A DNA stretch of 64,000 bases from Antedon bifida (lineage: Eukaryota; Echinodermata; Crinoidea; Comatulida; Antedonidae), in NCBI GenBank assembly GCA_963402885.1, contig OY727100.1, forward strand, positions 4,575,501 through 4,639,500, read 5' to 3'. Below, piece by piece: positions 44,260 through 56,642 of this stretch (its first letter is position 1; each line of letters begins with the position of its first letter). Under the pieces are notes generated by a model. The model saw nothing but the letters and a program-made list of their open reading frames with translations, made no database searches and was not told the DNA's origin. A program made the translations under genes and the position numbers.

Positions 44260-46569
44260 TTTTGGTTGCAGAAACACAGCTTAAACACTGCTTTGATACT
44301 TGACTAGTGTTGTTGAGACTTGCCTGGATATTACTAATCTAGGATCATTAACTTTATCAAGGCAAGTCTAAAGGGAGACAACAACAAGTCTATAAATACT
44401 ACTGTTGAAATTCAAATACTGTTTTAAATAAAGATTTAAGATTGATTTTTTTCATAAATTCTATAAATAAATTTTTAACAAATTTGGAACATTTTTAAGT
44501 TGACAAATATATGTTTTATCTCTATTCTTTTTATTAGAACTCATCAAAAGCAAATATCAAATTATAGATTAGATTTTTTATTTAGAGCTTCTATGACAGA
44601 ACCCGTCGAAGAGGATTGACCTTGAAAAATAAGATATTTTCTGATAAAATACCCTACTGAGTGTGCCCATAAGGATTTTCATCTTTGAAAAAGTGACTAA
44701 AACTACTCTTAAACGGCTAATATCGTCAGAGCTTCGTGCGCATGGCCCTCTGTTGGGAAAATTCTGGCACCACCAATGTGTCAGAGAATGAAAAGAATAT
44801 TTACTTTGCAAAAATAAATCTTTATATACCTTTTGATTTTACTTTTTTTATATATAAATTATTTTAAAAAAAATATCTACTAGAATCTACTATCCCTAGA
44901 ATATTCTGTTACTGTTAATGGTATGGTTCCATTGTCTTTAGGACGACAAAATGAATAGTTTTCGATCACAATTTTGATGACAAGAAATGATACTAAAAAG
45001 TTACTTTATCAAATTTGTAAAGCAATATCCATTTAATGTATTTTATTATTGTTACTGATTAGTACAGCTTTACATTGCAATTTAATGTGGTTTTGATTGG
45101 GTGACGCAATTTGAGTGCGGATGGCTTTTGTATTCATTCGGTGAAGATGAAATGTTGTATTTTCACCTTATTAAATATTTGTAAGCATCAACAATTTGTA
45201 TAATAATTGTATCTGGTTTGGTCGTGATGCAGTTTTAGTGATAAGATAAATTATCACTTTTTAAAAAATTTATTTGAACCATATTTAATGAGGGTGATCC
45301 ATCTAGCAATTGGTGATCATTTGGGACCCTCAGAACAGATACAATACACAAAATACAACAAAAGCAGAAAAGTTAAAGAAAAACAAAAACCTATAAATAA
45401 AATTAATTACATGAGAATTAAAAATCTGAATAAGAAAATTTGGAATATAGAAAATAACTAATATGTTAAATTAAGCAAAAATATATAATATATATAAATA
45501 TTTAGATCTAATATTTTACAATTTAAAGTCTGGAAAAGGATTACATAGTTTGGAGAAAAGTCATAAGTCTAGTTTTGAAACCTAAACCAAGATTTGAACC
45601 CAGCGCTCTAGAAAGGCATGTTTACCACTACAGGGCTACAGTAAGAGTATTAGCAATGGAAGATAAATGAAAGTCAGCAATCTTCATTTGCCTAAGGTAT
45701 AAGGTGGATAGAATGTCAAAGCCATTCATCTATGTCTTATGTATCCCTTGCCAATGTGAAAAAGATTATTTAATTCTGTATTTCCAATTATTTCTCCGTA
45801 AGGGATAAGAATATCAAATCCATCCATTTTGTGTCTAATACATCCTGTTTCAAAGATTATTTTTACCATTTTAATTCTTGCCCCTAGGGGTATTAATGGC
45901 AGGGAAAATTATGTTGCAATGTACTCACTGAGAGTACAAAATTGTATAATATATTTAACTGGGGATAATAATAAATAAATGTATTAATTTAACAAAATGA
46001 TACAATGGTGGTTAATTGTCTATTGTAACAATGAATTTTAACAAAATAATTGAAATTAGGATGGTATGGTTTCATAATGATTATTGTACCAATGTATTAC
46101 ATGGCTGTGGTGCGTCTATTGTAATGAGTATGACTTCAACAAAGTAATAATATAACTAAATAATAATAACATTGACATGCCACAGTTGTACTTATCTGTC
46201 ATAGAGGATTTAAATGTTAGTACCTTCAAGATGTTTTGTTTTGTTTGAGAGTATGTTGAAAAGTTGCATAATACATTTGTGTTTGAGAATATATATATAT
46301 GTGTTTTGCCTTAGGTATTCATCTTGACGGCCATTCTAATTCATTAAGAATGGTTTAATGTTTTAAGCTTTTAAGATCAAGATCAGACAGATTAGCCAAG
46401 CTAAGTAGATCAAGGACTCGCAAAATAGTCGGTTAGGCCATTGGTACTTTTAATAAATACAAATCAGCATTCTGTATTTTTAAAATAATACTCCTCTCTT
46501 TTTATATATATTTAAATTTTTAAACTGCAAAGTAGATTCTTAGTTAGGAGTGACGATACTTAATGTCAT
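44260..46569. other. AT-rich DNA, no protein gene seen
   Basis: Contains a tRNA-like SINE head on the - strand at about 45575-45650 (GTAGTGGTAAACATGCC and GGGTTCAAATC) and otherwise low-complexity AT-rich sequence. Confidence 0.4.
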
Positions 46570-46985
46570 TACATGTTTGGTCCAGCCATGTTGCATTGAA
46601 AAGCTGGTTCTCGTCAGATCACCGAAGTTAAGTAACGGTTGCGTTTTGGATGGGAGACCGTGTGGGAATCAACGCGGGTGATGTATATACCACCAGGGAG
46701 TGATGGTGTAATGGTAATATCAGACTAGCATGTGATAGACATGGGTTCGAGGTTATCTGTACCATACTGATTACATCCTTAGGCAAGATGCTTTATGTTT
46801 ATTGCCTTGTCCTGCAGATGGGATGTAAAGCTGTTGGTCCTGTGTACGTTAAAGAACTTTGTACACTATTAAAAAAAGAGTAGGGATTGTCTCCCGGTAT
46901 GCTGATTTGATAGGCGCTGCACACTGCTGGCTGACGTGGATCCATGGAGGGCCTCAGAATTTCCTCAGTTTCCAGTTAAGCTTGA
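46570..46985 (+). mobile_element. 5S rRNA-derived SINE with tRNA-like middle
   Basis: Positions 46578-46684 follow 5S rRNA (GGTTCTCGTCAGATCACCGA, TTGGATGGGAGACCG, GGGAATCAACGCGGGTG). Next comes a tRNA-like unit (GGTGTAATGGTAATATCAG, then GGGTTCGAGG near 46744), then a conserved body with GCCTTGTCCTGCAGATGGG and GTAAAGCTG. This head plan is that of SINE3 or AmnSINE-type elements. It is too diverged to be a working 5S gene. Confidence 0.75.
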
Positions 46986-49900
46986 GGACTAGAATATAAT
47001 ACAAAACATTTTTAACATGTAACAGTCTGGTGCAACCTTTGAGGTACGAAGGACCAGCATTTTGCCATAATTTTAAGCTGCTTCTAAATCTGAACGCCGT
47101 TCCCACTGGTTTACTCTTTTAACTCAAAATCACATTGCCTGACTCTTTATAATATAAATAAATAAATAAAAAAACAAACGCTTTAAAAATAGTCCAATTC
47201 CATACATGATTAACTCTCTTGATTAATGTCTGCTCCTCTGATCAGCCTTGACATTTTACTTGATTTTTTTTTTAGATAGAAAATTAATTTTTCTCTTGTA
47301 ATTTGTATATTAAATAGTATTTTTATATTTTGTAATCCTTAAATTTATATTTTTTATACCTTTAAATATTTTGTAAACTAAAAACGTTGTTTTCACTGCC
47401 ATAATATAAAGTAATAATGAATTTATTATTACCTGCGTACTCTAGGTAAGATTTTTGACCAATTATCTACTGTATAAGTATTGAATGTGTCGAATGTAGC
47501 AAGAGATGCAAGAGGGTGTGTGATTGGTCTTCCACTGGAGGTGTTGCTCGTTCTATCATTTCTGGCATCTTTTTTCATAGGGTCTGTTTCTGCTGCCAAA
47601 TAAATACTGTATATTTTACAGTCGAAAAAATGTACCATTAAAATATACTGTATTTTCCCACCAAATTTATGGATCAAATATGATATTTATTTATAAATTT
47701 ACGCTGTCAATCGAAAGGCAGTTTTGGTAAAAAAATTAACATGGCCACCAAGGATAGTAATTGTAGCAGAAAGGTATAAAATATACTATAGCGTATATAA
47801 TTTATATAATATTTTATACCATATTGTTTATACCGTATTCTGAGGATATGCAGGGGAAATAGTTATGATCTTTGACATTAAACTTTAATGGCATCGTGTT
47901 CAGTAGAGAAACACGCCCAAATTGCTTCTTATATTTATCTTGTGATCAACTATTATTATACCTAATGCCAAACAATATTGATTTATATCTGGATGTGAAC
48001 TTGTATTAAACACTGTATCAGAATATAAGGTTTCACAATTTATACTGGATGCATCTAAAGGCAAGGTATCTATGTCATCTTAATACATCAACTTAACAAT
48101 TAGTAAGAAAAACAAATGACAAGACAAGATAAGATAAGATAGTTTCCTTTTCCTCAAGTAAAAATATACAATAAGGAATTTCACTTCCATTTGCACAATT
48201 GAATAATAAGCATATTTATCATGTTTTTCTATAATATAATAAAACAAAATAATAATATTATCCATGTAAAATATTTTTTTTTTTAAATAAATAAAATGTG
48301 CCAATTGGAAGCCAATAGAGAAGTTTATTATAAATTGTAGGGTTGATGAAACTACAACAGATGACATGGTTAGAAGGGCACTCTCTGTCTAAAGTATAAT
48401 TCCCCTACATATCATTTCCCCTGATATTTTATTTTGTGTTTTTTTTGTTATTAGTGCTGAGTTTGATTAGGCTAATTGCACTACAACTTTGTGAATTTTT
48501 ATATATCCAGCCTTACACTATCATACAGTTTAGTAATAACAAATGATAAAAACCTAGACTCTAGATAGAGATATAATGTAATGATCTTTTATTTACAGAA
48601 TGTAATTAAAAATTATTAAATGTGGGACATCTCTATCTTACAATTTATGATATAGTTAATTATTCAATAATGGTATACATATGTAATTCATAGATATTAA
48701 ATATTAAATCATAAATCTCCCATCAGCAAAGTCTAAATGTCATCATTGAATGCATTTCTTGCACAATACACCTGCAGTAGTGCTTTTAGAATCTGACAAG
48801 CAAATGTAATACACTCCTAGAATTGACATACATACTGTATACCGTAGCCAACACATTCATTATGTCATTATACAACTACAAAAAATATATATGTACTACA
48901 GGATTTTATTCAAAGAAAATGGTAAAACTAATGTAGAAATGCTTTAAAATAACATTTCCTAATATAAACTTTGCTTAAAAATTGTCTTGTGTTTACCTAT
49001 GTTTATAGCATTTTCTGTCGTGTTTATTTTCTTATAACATTTCTTAGTGTTCAATGAAATTGAGTTGTATGATATATGTTGGTGATTTATTGCTCAACAA
49101 TAAGTAAAATATATGAATAAACAATGCAAAGTGTGCCACACAATCAATATACTTTGAATTTACCCATCAAAATTTGCCAAATTCCAGTAATAATACCAGC
49201 TATTGGTTAAATCCTACATCCATCGTGCTGCAGTGGAAAAAGTTTTTAAAAAAATGTTAATGTCAAATATGGTTATTATATCGAATACAAAATGTTGTAG
49301 CAATATTCTTGATGATTAATTCGTTTTTGTATGATGAATGTTCGGCTTTACTGAAACTGAAAATTTTGTTCTCGGCTGAATAGATTTTTTAGACTTTTCC
49401 CAATATGTTTTAAGGAAGATTAAGTGTGAGTGATTTTTTTACTATGAAAAATGTCCGTTCCAACATGAAATTTGGTTTTCATGATGGTCCATATATTTGA
49501 TTATGGTAAATTGTTTTTTATTTTGGTTGTTATTATTGGTTGTGTCTCAAAATCAAGACATTTAACAATAGTACAGAAAACAATTTTTTTCAAACGTCGA
49601 TCCCTGTTAAATTACTGTACCGATTTTAACTGAGCAGCGGTTGAATTCACAATTTTTTTAACATAGTACTTTTTGTCTTTATCGTGAGATTCCAAATTAA
49701 AGTCATATATTTTCAAAGCTCTCATCCTCAAATCGTGAGCGAGGCCAGGTAATTCACAACTACATTTGCATTATGCATGTTCCTGATTGTTCTGGTATTG
49801 ATCAACTGTATCAGACAGAATAATGGTAAACAGTCAATGTAGGAGGCGGTGCTCCGAGCGATTATTTACTTTCTGACTGAGGATGCTAATTGATCGTTGT

Positions 49901-50259
49901 TATTTAGCGTGCGCATAATCATTATCTAAAGATTTTAACTTTTTTTGGTTGGCAGTATGAGTTTTGTCTTGTCTTGCATGTAGTTGCCATTTTAAAAGTA
50001 AGGCCACGACAGCGTATGTGTCCTGTAAATTCACCATAGTTCACTTGTCTTTGACATCATCTTTTTCTTTCACTGTAAACAGTGCAGCAACTCTTACAGC
50101 GCTTCTTGTGTTATCCGGTGTACTATACAAGCTTCCATCTATCTATCACTTTTGGCGCTATGTTTTATCTTAAATAAATCGCAGTCTCTTTGGTTAAGCA
50201 ACTGAGTGCAATTATTCAAGCACTGTTGGAGCCAATGAACAAAAGTGAAAAGATTTTAA
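46986..50259. other. AT-rich DNA, no gene seen
   Basis: Short frames only, without domains or convincing splice sites. A small GATAA repeat lies at about 48122-48140. Confidence 0.4.
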
Positions 50260-51262
50260 AGGAAAGGAACAACCTAATATTTTACCTAACTATTATAAAA
50301 GTAACCCTACCAACTTAATATTCAGAACAATTTATGTTTAAATCGGATTTGTAGTTTTCTAGTAAAGAGGATTTTAAAGCTGTTTTCAAGACATTTGAAA
50401 ATCGCCATCTTGTGCTCATGGCAGCCTGTTTGTGACGTCAGATACGGCCGACGAACATTTTAAGATTCGCGGTTGCATTCGGCGCTTCTATTGGCTAAGC
50501 GAATCCGCTAATATGATTGGCTAATAACGCGACATGCGGTCATGCAGGACGGCGATGACACGGTATGAGCATGCGCTGACTTGGTAAACAAACCTTCGAT
50601 CGATCTTTTCTTCTGCAAGTCAATTCGTAAATCTTTCAGCTATTGTTAATCTATTGTTACTTTTATTGCCTAGCTGTTTCAAACGGGATTTGGTAGGGGA
50701 ATTAACTGACAAACCTTCCAAACGGAGGCTGTTGGTTGACGATGCAGTGTCTACTTTATTTTTGTTCAACACGAGTTCTAGGCCTAGTGTAAGGCATACA
50801 GTACAGATACACTGGCCGCAAGTACACCATTCTTCGACGGCTTGTTATGCTCGAGAATGTTCTTTTTTCCTCATCAGCACGATGCAAAACTAACTCTCTT
50901 TCTATATATTCTGGTTCCAAATTTTCTGAATTATAAAAACTCCAAGCCATATTCCGAAAATATTTAGTATGTTAGGCTATTTAATTGATTTTATTTATGG
51001 TTACATCCCGCACTTCCATATTGAAATACTGTACTAAGACGATGGACGCTTGGATTTGCTTGAATGCGTCCACCTAATCTGACGTCACATAATTGCTCTT
51101 AACCTGTCAAAATGGCGCTGTTCAATTTCCGATATGTTGTCGTTTAAAAGTCTATTTTTAAACTAAATTGCTTACTATTGTACCTTGAACCATTGTAATC
51201 ATGTTTTTATTACATTTATCTATAAGCACAGTGGCACATTTAGCCCAGGGTGTTCCTTTCCT
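50260..51262. mobile_element. 1.0-kb TTAA-flanked DNA element
   Basis: TTAA at 50256-50259 and 51263-51266 flanks inverted ends AGGAAAGGAACAACC / AGGAAAGGAACACCC. No transposase. The interior is unusually promoter-like: TGACGTCA near 50435, two ATTGGCTAA boxes near 50490-50522, an NRF1-like GCATGCGC near 50569 and a second TGACGTCA near 51080. Confidence 0.7.
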
Positions 51263-51450
51263 TTAAATCATGCAATTTGGATTTTTGCAATTAGATTCAC
51301 TATAGGAATATGTGCCATATATTAGCACTCAGCTTATTTTAATATCCATTAATTTATATTCATTATTCAATAAATAATATTAATTTATATGATAATGTAA
51401 TTGCTCAGCTCTTTTTGAATGCAATCTAGAGGACCCAAGGACTGAGTGTA

Positions 51451-51607
51451 AAGCTCTGTCTACACTATCAAACTTTATGTGACAAAAAATGTGCCTATAT
51501 ATGGACATGATGATGTCATATCACTACCATATTTGAGCATATCACTACCATGTTTGGGCACATCACACTTTTTGTGTCAAACTAGTTTGATAGTGTAGGC
51601 AGAGCTT
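51451..51607. mobile_element. TA-type MITE, copy 2
   Basis: Ends AAGCTCTGTCTACACTATC and the inverted GATAGTGTAGGCAGAGCTT, flanked by TA on both sides. It lies 78 bases upstream of the first coding exon of the gene at 51685. Confidence 0.8.
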
Positions 51608-51684
51608 TAGTCATGGTGATCCATCACACCTGCCTAGAAGGCACACTGCCTATAATATTACCCAACATTTCTTATTCTTTTCAG

Positions 51685-52793
51685 AATCAACATGTTTCGA
51701 CCATTAACCAATATATCTTTGCGGAGAAAAACGCAAGTGACGCCACCTGGCAACAAAACATATTTAGTCGAGATTGATGGCCAGTCAAGGTAATAAGTTA
51801 TTCTTAATTCTGAAATACTAAGGGTATATTTTTTTATTCAATATATTACATAGAGGGTACTAAGGGTATACGCCTTATGTGCTCCACTCTTTATCCACGT
51901 CCCTGGTGTTTTGTACGACAGCTACATACCCCATTTATAACACAGAGCTGTCAGTCACAAACGATGCTTTTGCCTTTCGATTTGAAAGCGCATAAATTGT
52001 TTAGAATAAAATAAAAGTAACTGATGGACAAAAGCAGAGTGACTTTCTGGAAGGAATTGAACTCGAGAAATGAAAACAAGCATTGGCAGTAATTAAGATG
52101 GCCTAATTTCAAGAAAAAGTCACAAAACCCGGCCATGATCACTGTGTAAAATTTGAACTAGGGACCCTGAGCAACTTTTAAAATGTAAACGATAAACCTC
52201 GACCATTAATTTATGTATGTGTGAACACCTTGGCATTTTAATCAGTGGATTACCTTACCATTTGCATAAGCTGTGCCAGTCTTGCGCCGTACATGTGTAC
52301 TTAGGCTCATTGTATTAAAAGAAAATATCCTTGGAAACTCGATTTAATATTGTGTCATTTCTCATAAGATTATTAAGAAGAGTACGTGACTAAGATTCGG
52401 TTCGTTTGTAGTTTGTAATAATAAAATGTAATTTAAATATGGTATGTTACATTATGAATATTGGAAGTAAAGTACATTGCACTTGTGTGTGTTAGGATTG
52501 CTTAATATGAATAATATCAATAGAAAATCAATAATTATTAATAGTCTGTGTAAATGTTTATTAAAGCCTGGTAAGCAGTATTTTTATTGAAGCAATTTTT
52601 TTTAAAACATAGCAAACTGTATACAAAGCAATGTTTACAAATAATAAAAAATAGGAAATGAAATAATGAATTAAATAATTTTTTTTTAATAGAGGGTATT
52701 CAAGAGGTGAGCCGCTAGTTGCTATTGTTGGATCAGACATGTCATTGAACCTTTTCACAAGAGATACCTTCTCATCCTATGCTAAGTATACAG
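51685..52793 (+). CDS. First two coding exons of an unrecognised gene (5' part)
   Basis: Exon 51685-51789 (acceptor TTTTCAG, ATG at 51692, donor GTAATA, phase 2) joins exon 52693-52793 (acceptor TTTAATAG, donor GTATGC, phase 1). The spliced product begins MFRPLTNISLRRKTQV, then YLVEIDGQSRGYSRGEPLVA and IVGSDMSLNLFTRDTFSSYA with KYT. The phases fit, the second exon has no stop and its composition is that of a folded domain, so this is probably the real amino terminus. The basic, hydroxyl-rich start could be a mitochondrial presequence, but I do not recognise the family. The remaining exons are not identified in this window. Confidence 0.65.
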
Positions 52794-52867
52794 GTATGCA
52801 TAACCCACTTTTTTATTTTTACATAAGCACCAACAATGTTGAAAAGATGGGGCATTAGAGTTATCCC

Positions 52868-53727
52868 TCATACCCTTGAGTCCCTTTTCCATTCCAACAC
52901 ACTTGAGTCCATCCTCCATCCCAACACACTTGAGTCCATCCTCCACCCCAACACACTTGAGTCCATCCTCCACACCAACACACTTTAGTCCATCCTCCAC
53001 CCCAACACACTTGAGTCCATCCTCCACACCAACACACTTGAGTCCATCCTCCACACCAACACACTTGAGTCCATCCTCCACCCCAACACACTTTAGTCCA
53101 TCCTCCATCCCAACATACTTAAGTCCATCCTCCACCCCAACACATTTGAGTCCATCCTCAACACTAACACACTTGAGTCCATCCTCCACCACAACACACT
53201 TGAGTCCATCCTCAACACCAACCCACTTGAGTCCATCCTCCACCCCAACACACTTTAGTCCATCCTCAACACCAACACACTTGAGTCCATCCTCAACACC
53301 AACACACTTGAGTCCATCCTGCACCCTAACACACTTGAGTCCATCCTGCACCCCAACACACTTGAGTCCATCCTCAACACCAACATACTTGAGTTCATCC
53401 TCCAACCCTACACACTTAAATCCATCCTCCACCCCAACACACTTTAGTCCATCCTCCACCCCAACACACTTTAGTCCTTCCTCAACACCAACACACTTTA
53501 GTCCATCCTCAACACCAACACACTTTAGTCCATCCTCCACCCCAACACACTTGAGTCCATCCTCCACTCCAACACACTTTAGTCCATCCTCCACTCCAAC
53601 ACACTTTAGTCCATCCTCCACCCCAAAATACTAGTCCATCTTTCACCCCAAACTAAACACACTTGAGTCCATCCTCCACCCCAAAACACTTGAGTCCATC
53701 TTCCAGCCCCTTACATTTGAATCTATC
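52868..53727. repeat. 27-bp minisatellite, about 31 copies
   Basis: Unit TCCATCCTCCACCCCAACAC plus ACTTGAG, with common variants (TTTAG for TTGAG, CTCAACACC for CTCCACCCC). Because 27 is a multiple of 3 and the unit lacks stops in several frames, long frames run through both strands; these are by-products. It begins 75 bases after the splice donor at 52793, on the pyrimidine-rich strand. Confidence 0.9.
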
Positions 53728-54760
53728 TTGATATAAAAATGCATACAAAATTTAAGATTATTGACTTTCTTAATAATTATAATATGCCGAAGGACATTCC
53801 AATTGACAGATTGCCATTCAATTTAACTTATCTACATTAATATAAAATATATTCAAATCTATATTCATGATATTTCTAAATGGAATACTACATACAACAC
53901 AATGTCTTTATGAATTTGTAATTTACATAAAATGCAAACATTTATTGAAAATTGAAAGACTGAACATCAAATAACAATATTGATTCAGTTTACGTGTTGT
54001 TGATTATTTGTAATATATTTTTGAAAATAAATTATTAAAGCCTTTATATAGCAATCAATTTATTATGTGCTGCCTTTTCATTGATGGCACATACAAAATT
54101 GGTGTGACCATATTGAATATCACATCACAAAAAAATAATATTGGAGTTTTACTTATCTATATAAGAAGTCGGGGTAGCATAGTGCTTATGACATACAGAA
54201 CAAGGCCATATACATGGCTGCAGTCGCATGCTCAAATTTGAGATAGTGTTTACCGACCGAACGACCGACATAGTGAGCTGTAGAGTCGCGACTAAAAACC
54301 TGAGTTCAACTCTCTGTCCACTCAGTTGTAAATGAAAATATTAGGGAGGATAAGTTAAATAGAAACTGGCCACCCTACCACATAATGTCAAAACTTAACA
54401 GATCATTCCCCATGTTCAGAATAAATATGGACTCGTGCCTTTTTGATATCACTTTACGAATGTCTAACATTATTCTGCTGCAGTAACTACATTTTTTTCT
54501 TTACTCTTAAACATGTTTATGTAATTATTACATTAAACCATTGAGATTATACATGATTGAAGTTTTATGTAATTATATTACATAGCCTATGTAAATACGT
54601 GAACGTGATTGGTTGAAACTGCATCACATGACTACTACTGTGAGGATCGTAAATAGTATATTTCCTCGAGTACAATGAGTTATTTTCGCATGATTATCGT
54701 GTTCCTGTCATTAAACATATAAAATCCAGTAAATTCTTGAGGCCTCGCCTTTTATATCGG
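53728..54760. other. Intronic AT-rich DNA with nested repeats
   Basis: No exon recognised. It holds the interrupted SINE and P element at 54161-54320. Confidence 0.4.
54161..54320 (+). mobile_element. SINE head split by element P, copy c
   Basis: GGGTAGCATAGTGCTTATGA is an A-box-like start and TGAGTTCAACTC a B-box-like site; between them, at 54197-54298, lies a 102-base P element starting GAACAAGGCC and ending GAGTCGCGACTAAAAA. Without P the boxes would be at a normal tRNA-like distance, so P inserted into an older SINE. Confidence 0.55.
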
Positions 54761-54867
54761 TAAAATATAAGATTTGACATCCCCTCAGGAAATGATATTT
54801 TGCTCTTGAGAATTATATTTCCTCAAGCAAAATATCATTCCCTCTGGATGTCAAATCTTATATTTTA
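54761..54867. repeat. Long hairpin, about 48-base arms
   Basis: TAAAATATAAGATTTGACAT at the left is the reverse complement of ATGTCAAATCTTATATTTTA at the right, and the pairing continues through CTCAGGAAATGATATTTTGC with few mismatches. The loop is about 10 bases. Confidence 0.75.
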
Positions 54868-55129
54868 CCTCTAAGCAGGCAATATCTGTATAATAACTAC
54901 TGCAGTTACTGCAGAATAAGTTTGGCTTACCTACAAGCTTTGCTTTCTTGATTTTGGTACTTATATATATACTTATTAATATTATATTATTCAATCATAT
55001 GGTATGATAATAAAATTTATCAGAATTATCCTTTACATCCAGTAGATTTTTGATCAATTTGTTTTTGGTCATTGACCTGCCAGTGTTACAGTTTTATTCA
55101 AGAAGGTCTGCATGTTTTTGTTTGATGTA

Positions 55130-56200
55130 TAGTCGTGTATAAACATGGCATTAGACTGATTGCACATAACGCATTACATAGGATTAATATACAACTTTCT
55201 CAAAATCTTGCCGCAATAGCAATGTTAATCATACAAAGACAATGTTATTCCTCTATTTATATTGAATCATTTGTTATCCTTACTGATCTTTACAACAAGT
55301 GTTTTTTTTTGGTCACTATTATTACTATTATTTTCTTACTTTATCATGATATGCCCCGTCTTCACCAGCTCCAAAAATTACTAAATTCTGTATTCTTCTG
55401 CATTTGTGTACGATTACACCACTCCGTCAGTGATTGATTGATTACTGCCTCTCCGCTTAAAAGTCTGCCGACATTTCCGCTTGGGCTGCTCCGTATATCT
55501 CTTTTACCAGTTTCTTCCAATCGGATCTTTCATTGGCTAGTTGTTTAAGTTGTTTGATGTCTTCTTGGTTTTCAATTGTCTTGACTTGATGTTTGTGTTC
55601 TGCTTATAAAGGGTGAGTAGGTCGTTGCTGAGAGTTATTGGTAGCGGGTGGTTCTCGGTCTTCCTTGAAATTTTATATTGGTAGTGTTGCTGAAATAATA
55701 GCTGTGTAGCTGGTGTACATGGGTCTTGTCTGAGTATGTGACCCAATAGTCTCCATCTTGCGTTGACTATTTCTAACGAAATTGGTTTTGTTCCTGTCCT
55801 TCTGTATAAATTTATGTTCGATATCCTGTCTGGGAACCTGATACCTATGATTTTGCCGTCAGTGTCAGCATATAAATTGAATCAATTGTTATCTTCATTG
55901 ATCTGTTTTTCTGTTTTTTACAAGGGTTTTTTTTTTAGTTATGCCACTTTTTTTTAAATACTGTTATTTTCTTTGCCATCTCCAAAAATTACCACTCAGA
56001 TATGTATGAATCCTCTTAAAACTTTATTTTTTTCCTGTCTGCACAACAACGCCCATCATTTGTTCCTCTTATATAACATTTGTGGGTTTGATTGTAGGAT
56101 CATTTTTGTATTAATGATCGTCTTGAGTTCAATGGTTTACTGGACATTGCGTAGTAAGAATATTTTTGTGGGCGTAACCTGTTATTTGATTTTTACAGAC
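55130..56200 (+). pseudogene. Possible LINE carboxy-terminal scraps
   Basis: Segments such as YKHGIRLIAHNALHRIN (from about 55135) resemble the end of CR1/L2-type reverse transcriptases. Two similar blocks (55255-55400 and 55870-56000, both with CTCCAAAAATTAC) flank the - strand LINE fragment. The frames are broken. Confidence 0.3.
55445..55835 (-). pseudogene. LINE reverse transcriptase 3' fragment
   Basis: On the - strand, in two frames, it reads the carboxy-terminal part of a non-LTR reverse transcriptase: RWRLLGHILRQDPCTPATQL followed by QLANERSDWKKLV and EIYGAAQAE. The W-GHILR and AAQAE words are typical of RTE/CR1-related elements. One frameshift separates the parts. Confidence 0.65.
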
Positions 56201-56293
56201 TAATCGCATTGTGGTTGACGTCTGTGTTTAATTGCAAGAGTACAATAGTACATATAACATGTTCACACTGATATTAACTTAAACTCGTATTAA

Positions 56294-56638
56294 AGATGTA
56301 TTGTCTCCCAAAAGCATGAAAAATGAAGATTAATAAAATCAGACTTTGAATAGGTTATTTTGTAGTTTTAATATTATTCACTTCCGTAGCAAAAAAAAAC
56401 AGAAAAAAAATAATGTTTTCCCTTATAAAATGACCAATTTAATGGTTAAATTCAACCAAAAATCCATTGGCTGGCAGCCAATTTGACTATTTTTTGCTTT
56501 AAATTACAGTTTTTTAAGGTAAATAATTTTTTATTCGATCTAATTTTTGGTCAAAGTAGATAACTATTATGTGACATTAAAATGGCATATTCAACAAAAA
56601 AATTTTAATAATTATTTTTTCAGGGGGACAATACATCT
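56294..56638. mobile_element. TTAA-type MITE, copy 2
   Basis: TTAA at 56290-56293 and 56639-56642 flanks AGATGTATTGTCTCCC and the inverted GGGGGACAATACATCT. Interior matches 43957-44259 in reverse (CATTGGCTGGCAGCCAATTT palindrome at the centre). Confidence 0.8.
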
Positions 56639-56642
56639 TTAA

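Noticed and set aside
46578..46684. Functional 5S rRNA gene
   Set aside because: Core box regions are diverged and the sequence runs into a tRNA-like unit and SINE body; no terminator at the 5S end.
52782..53634. Long repeated reading frames (VEDGLKCVG units on -, LSPSSTPTH units on +)
   Set aside because: They arise automatically from a 27-base tandem repeat without stops; open on both strands, no splice-site or codon evidence for translation.
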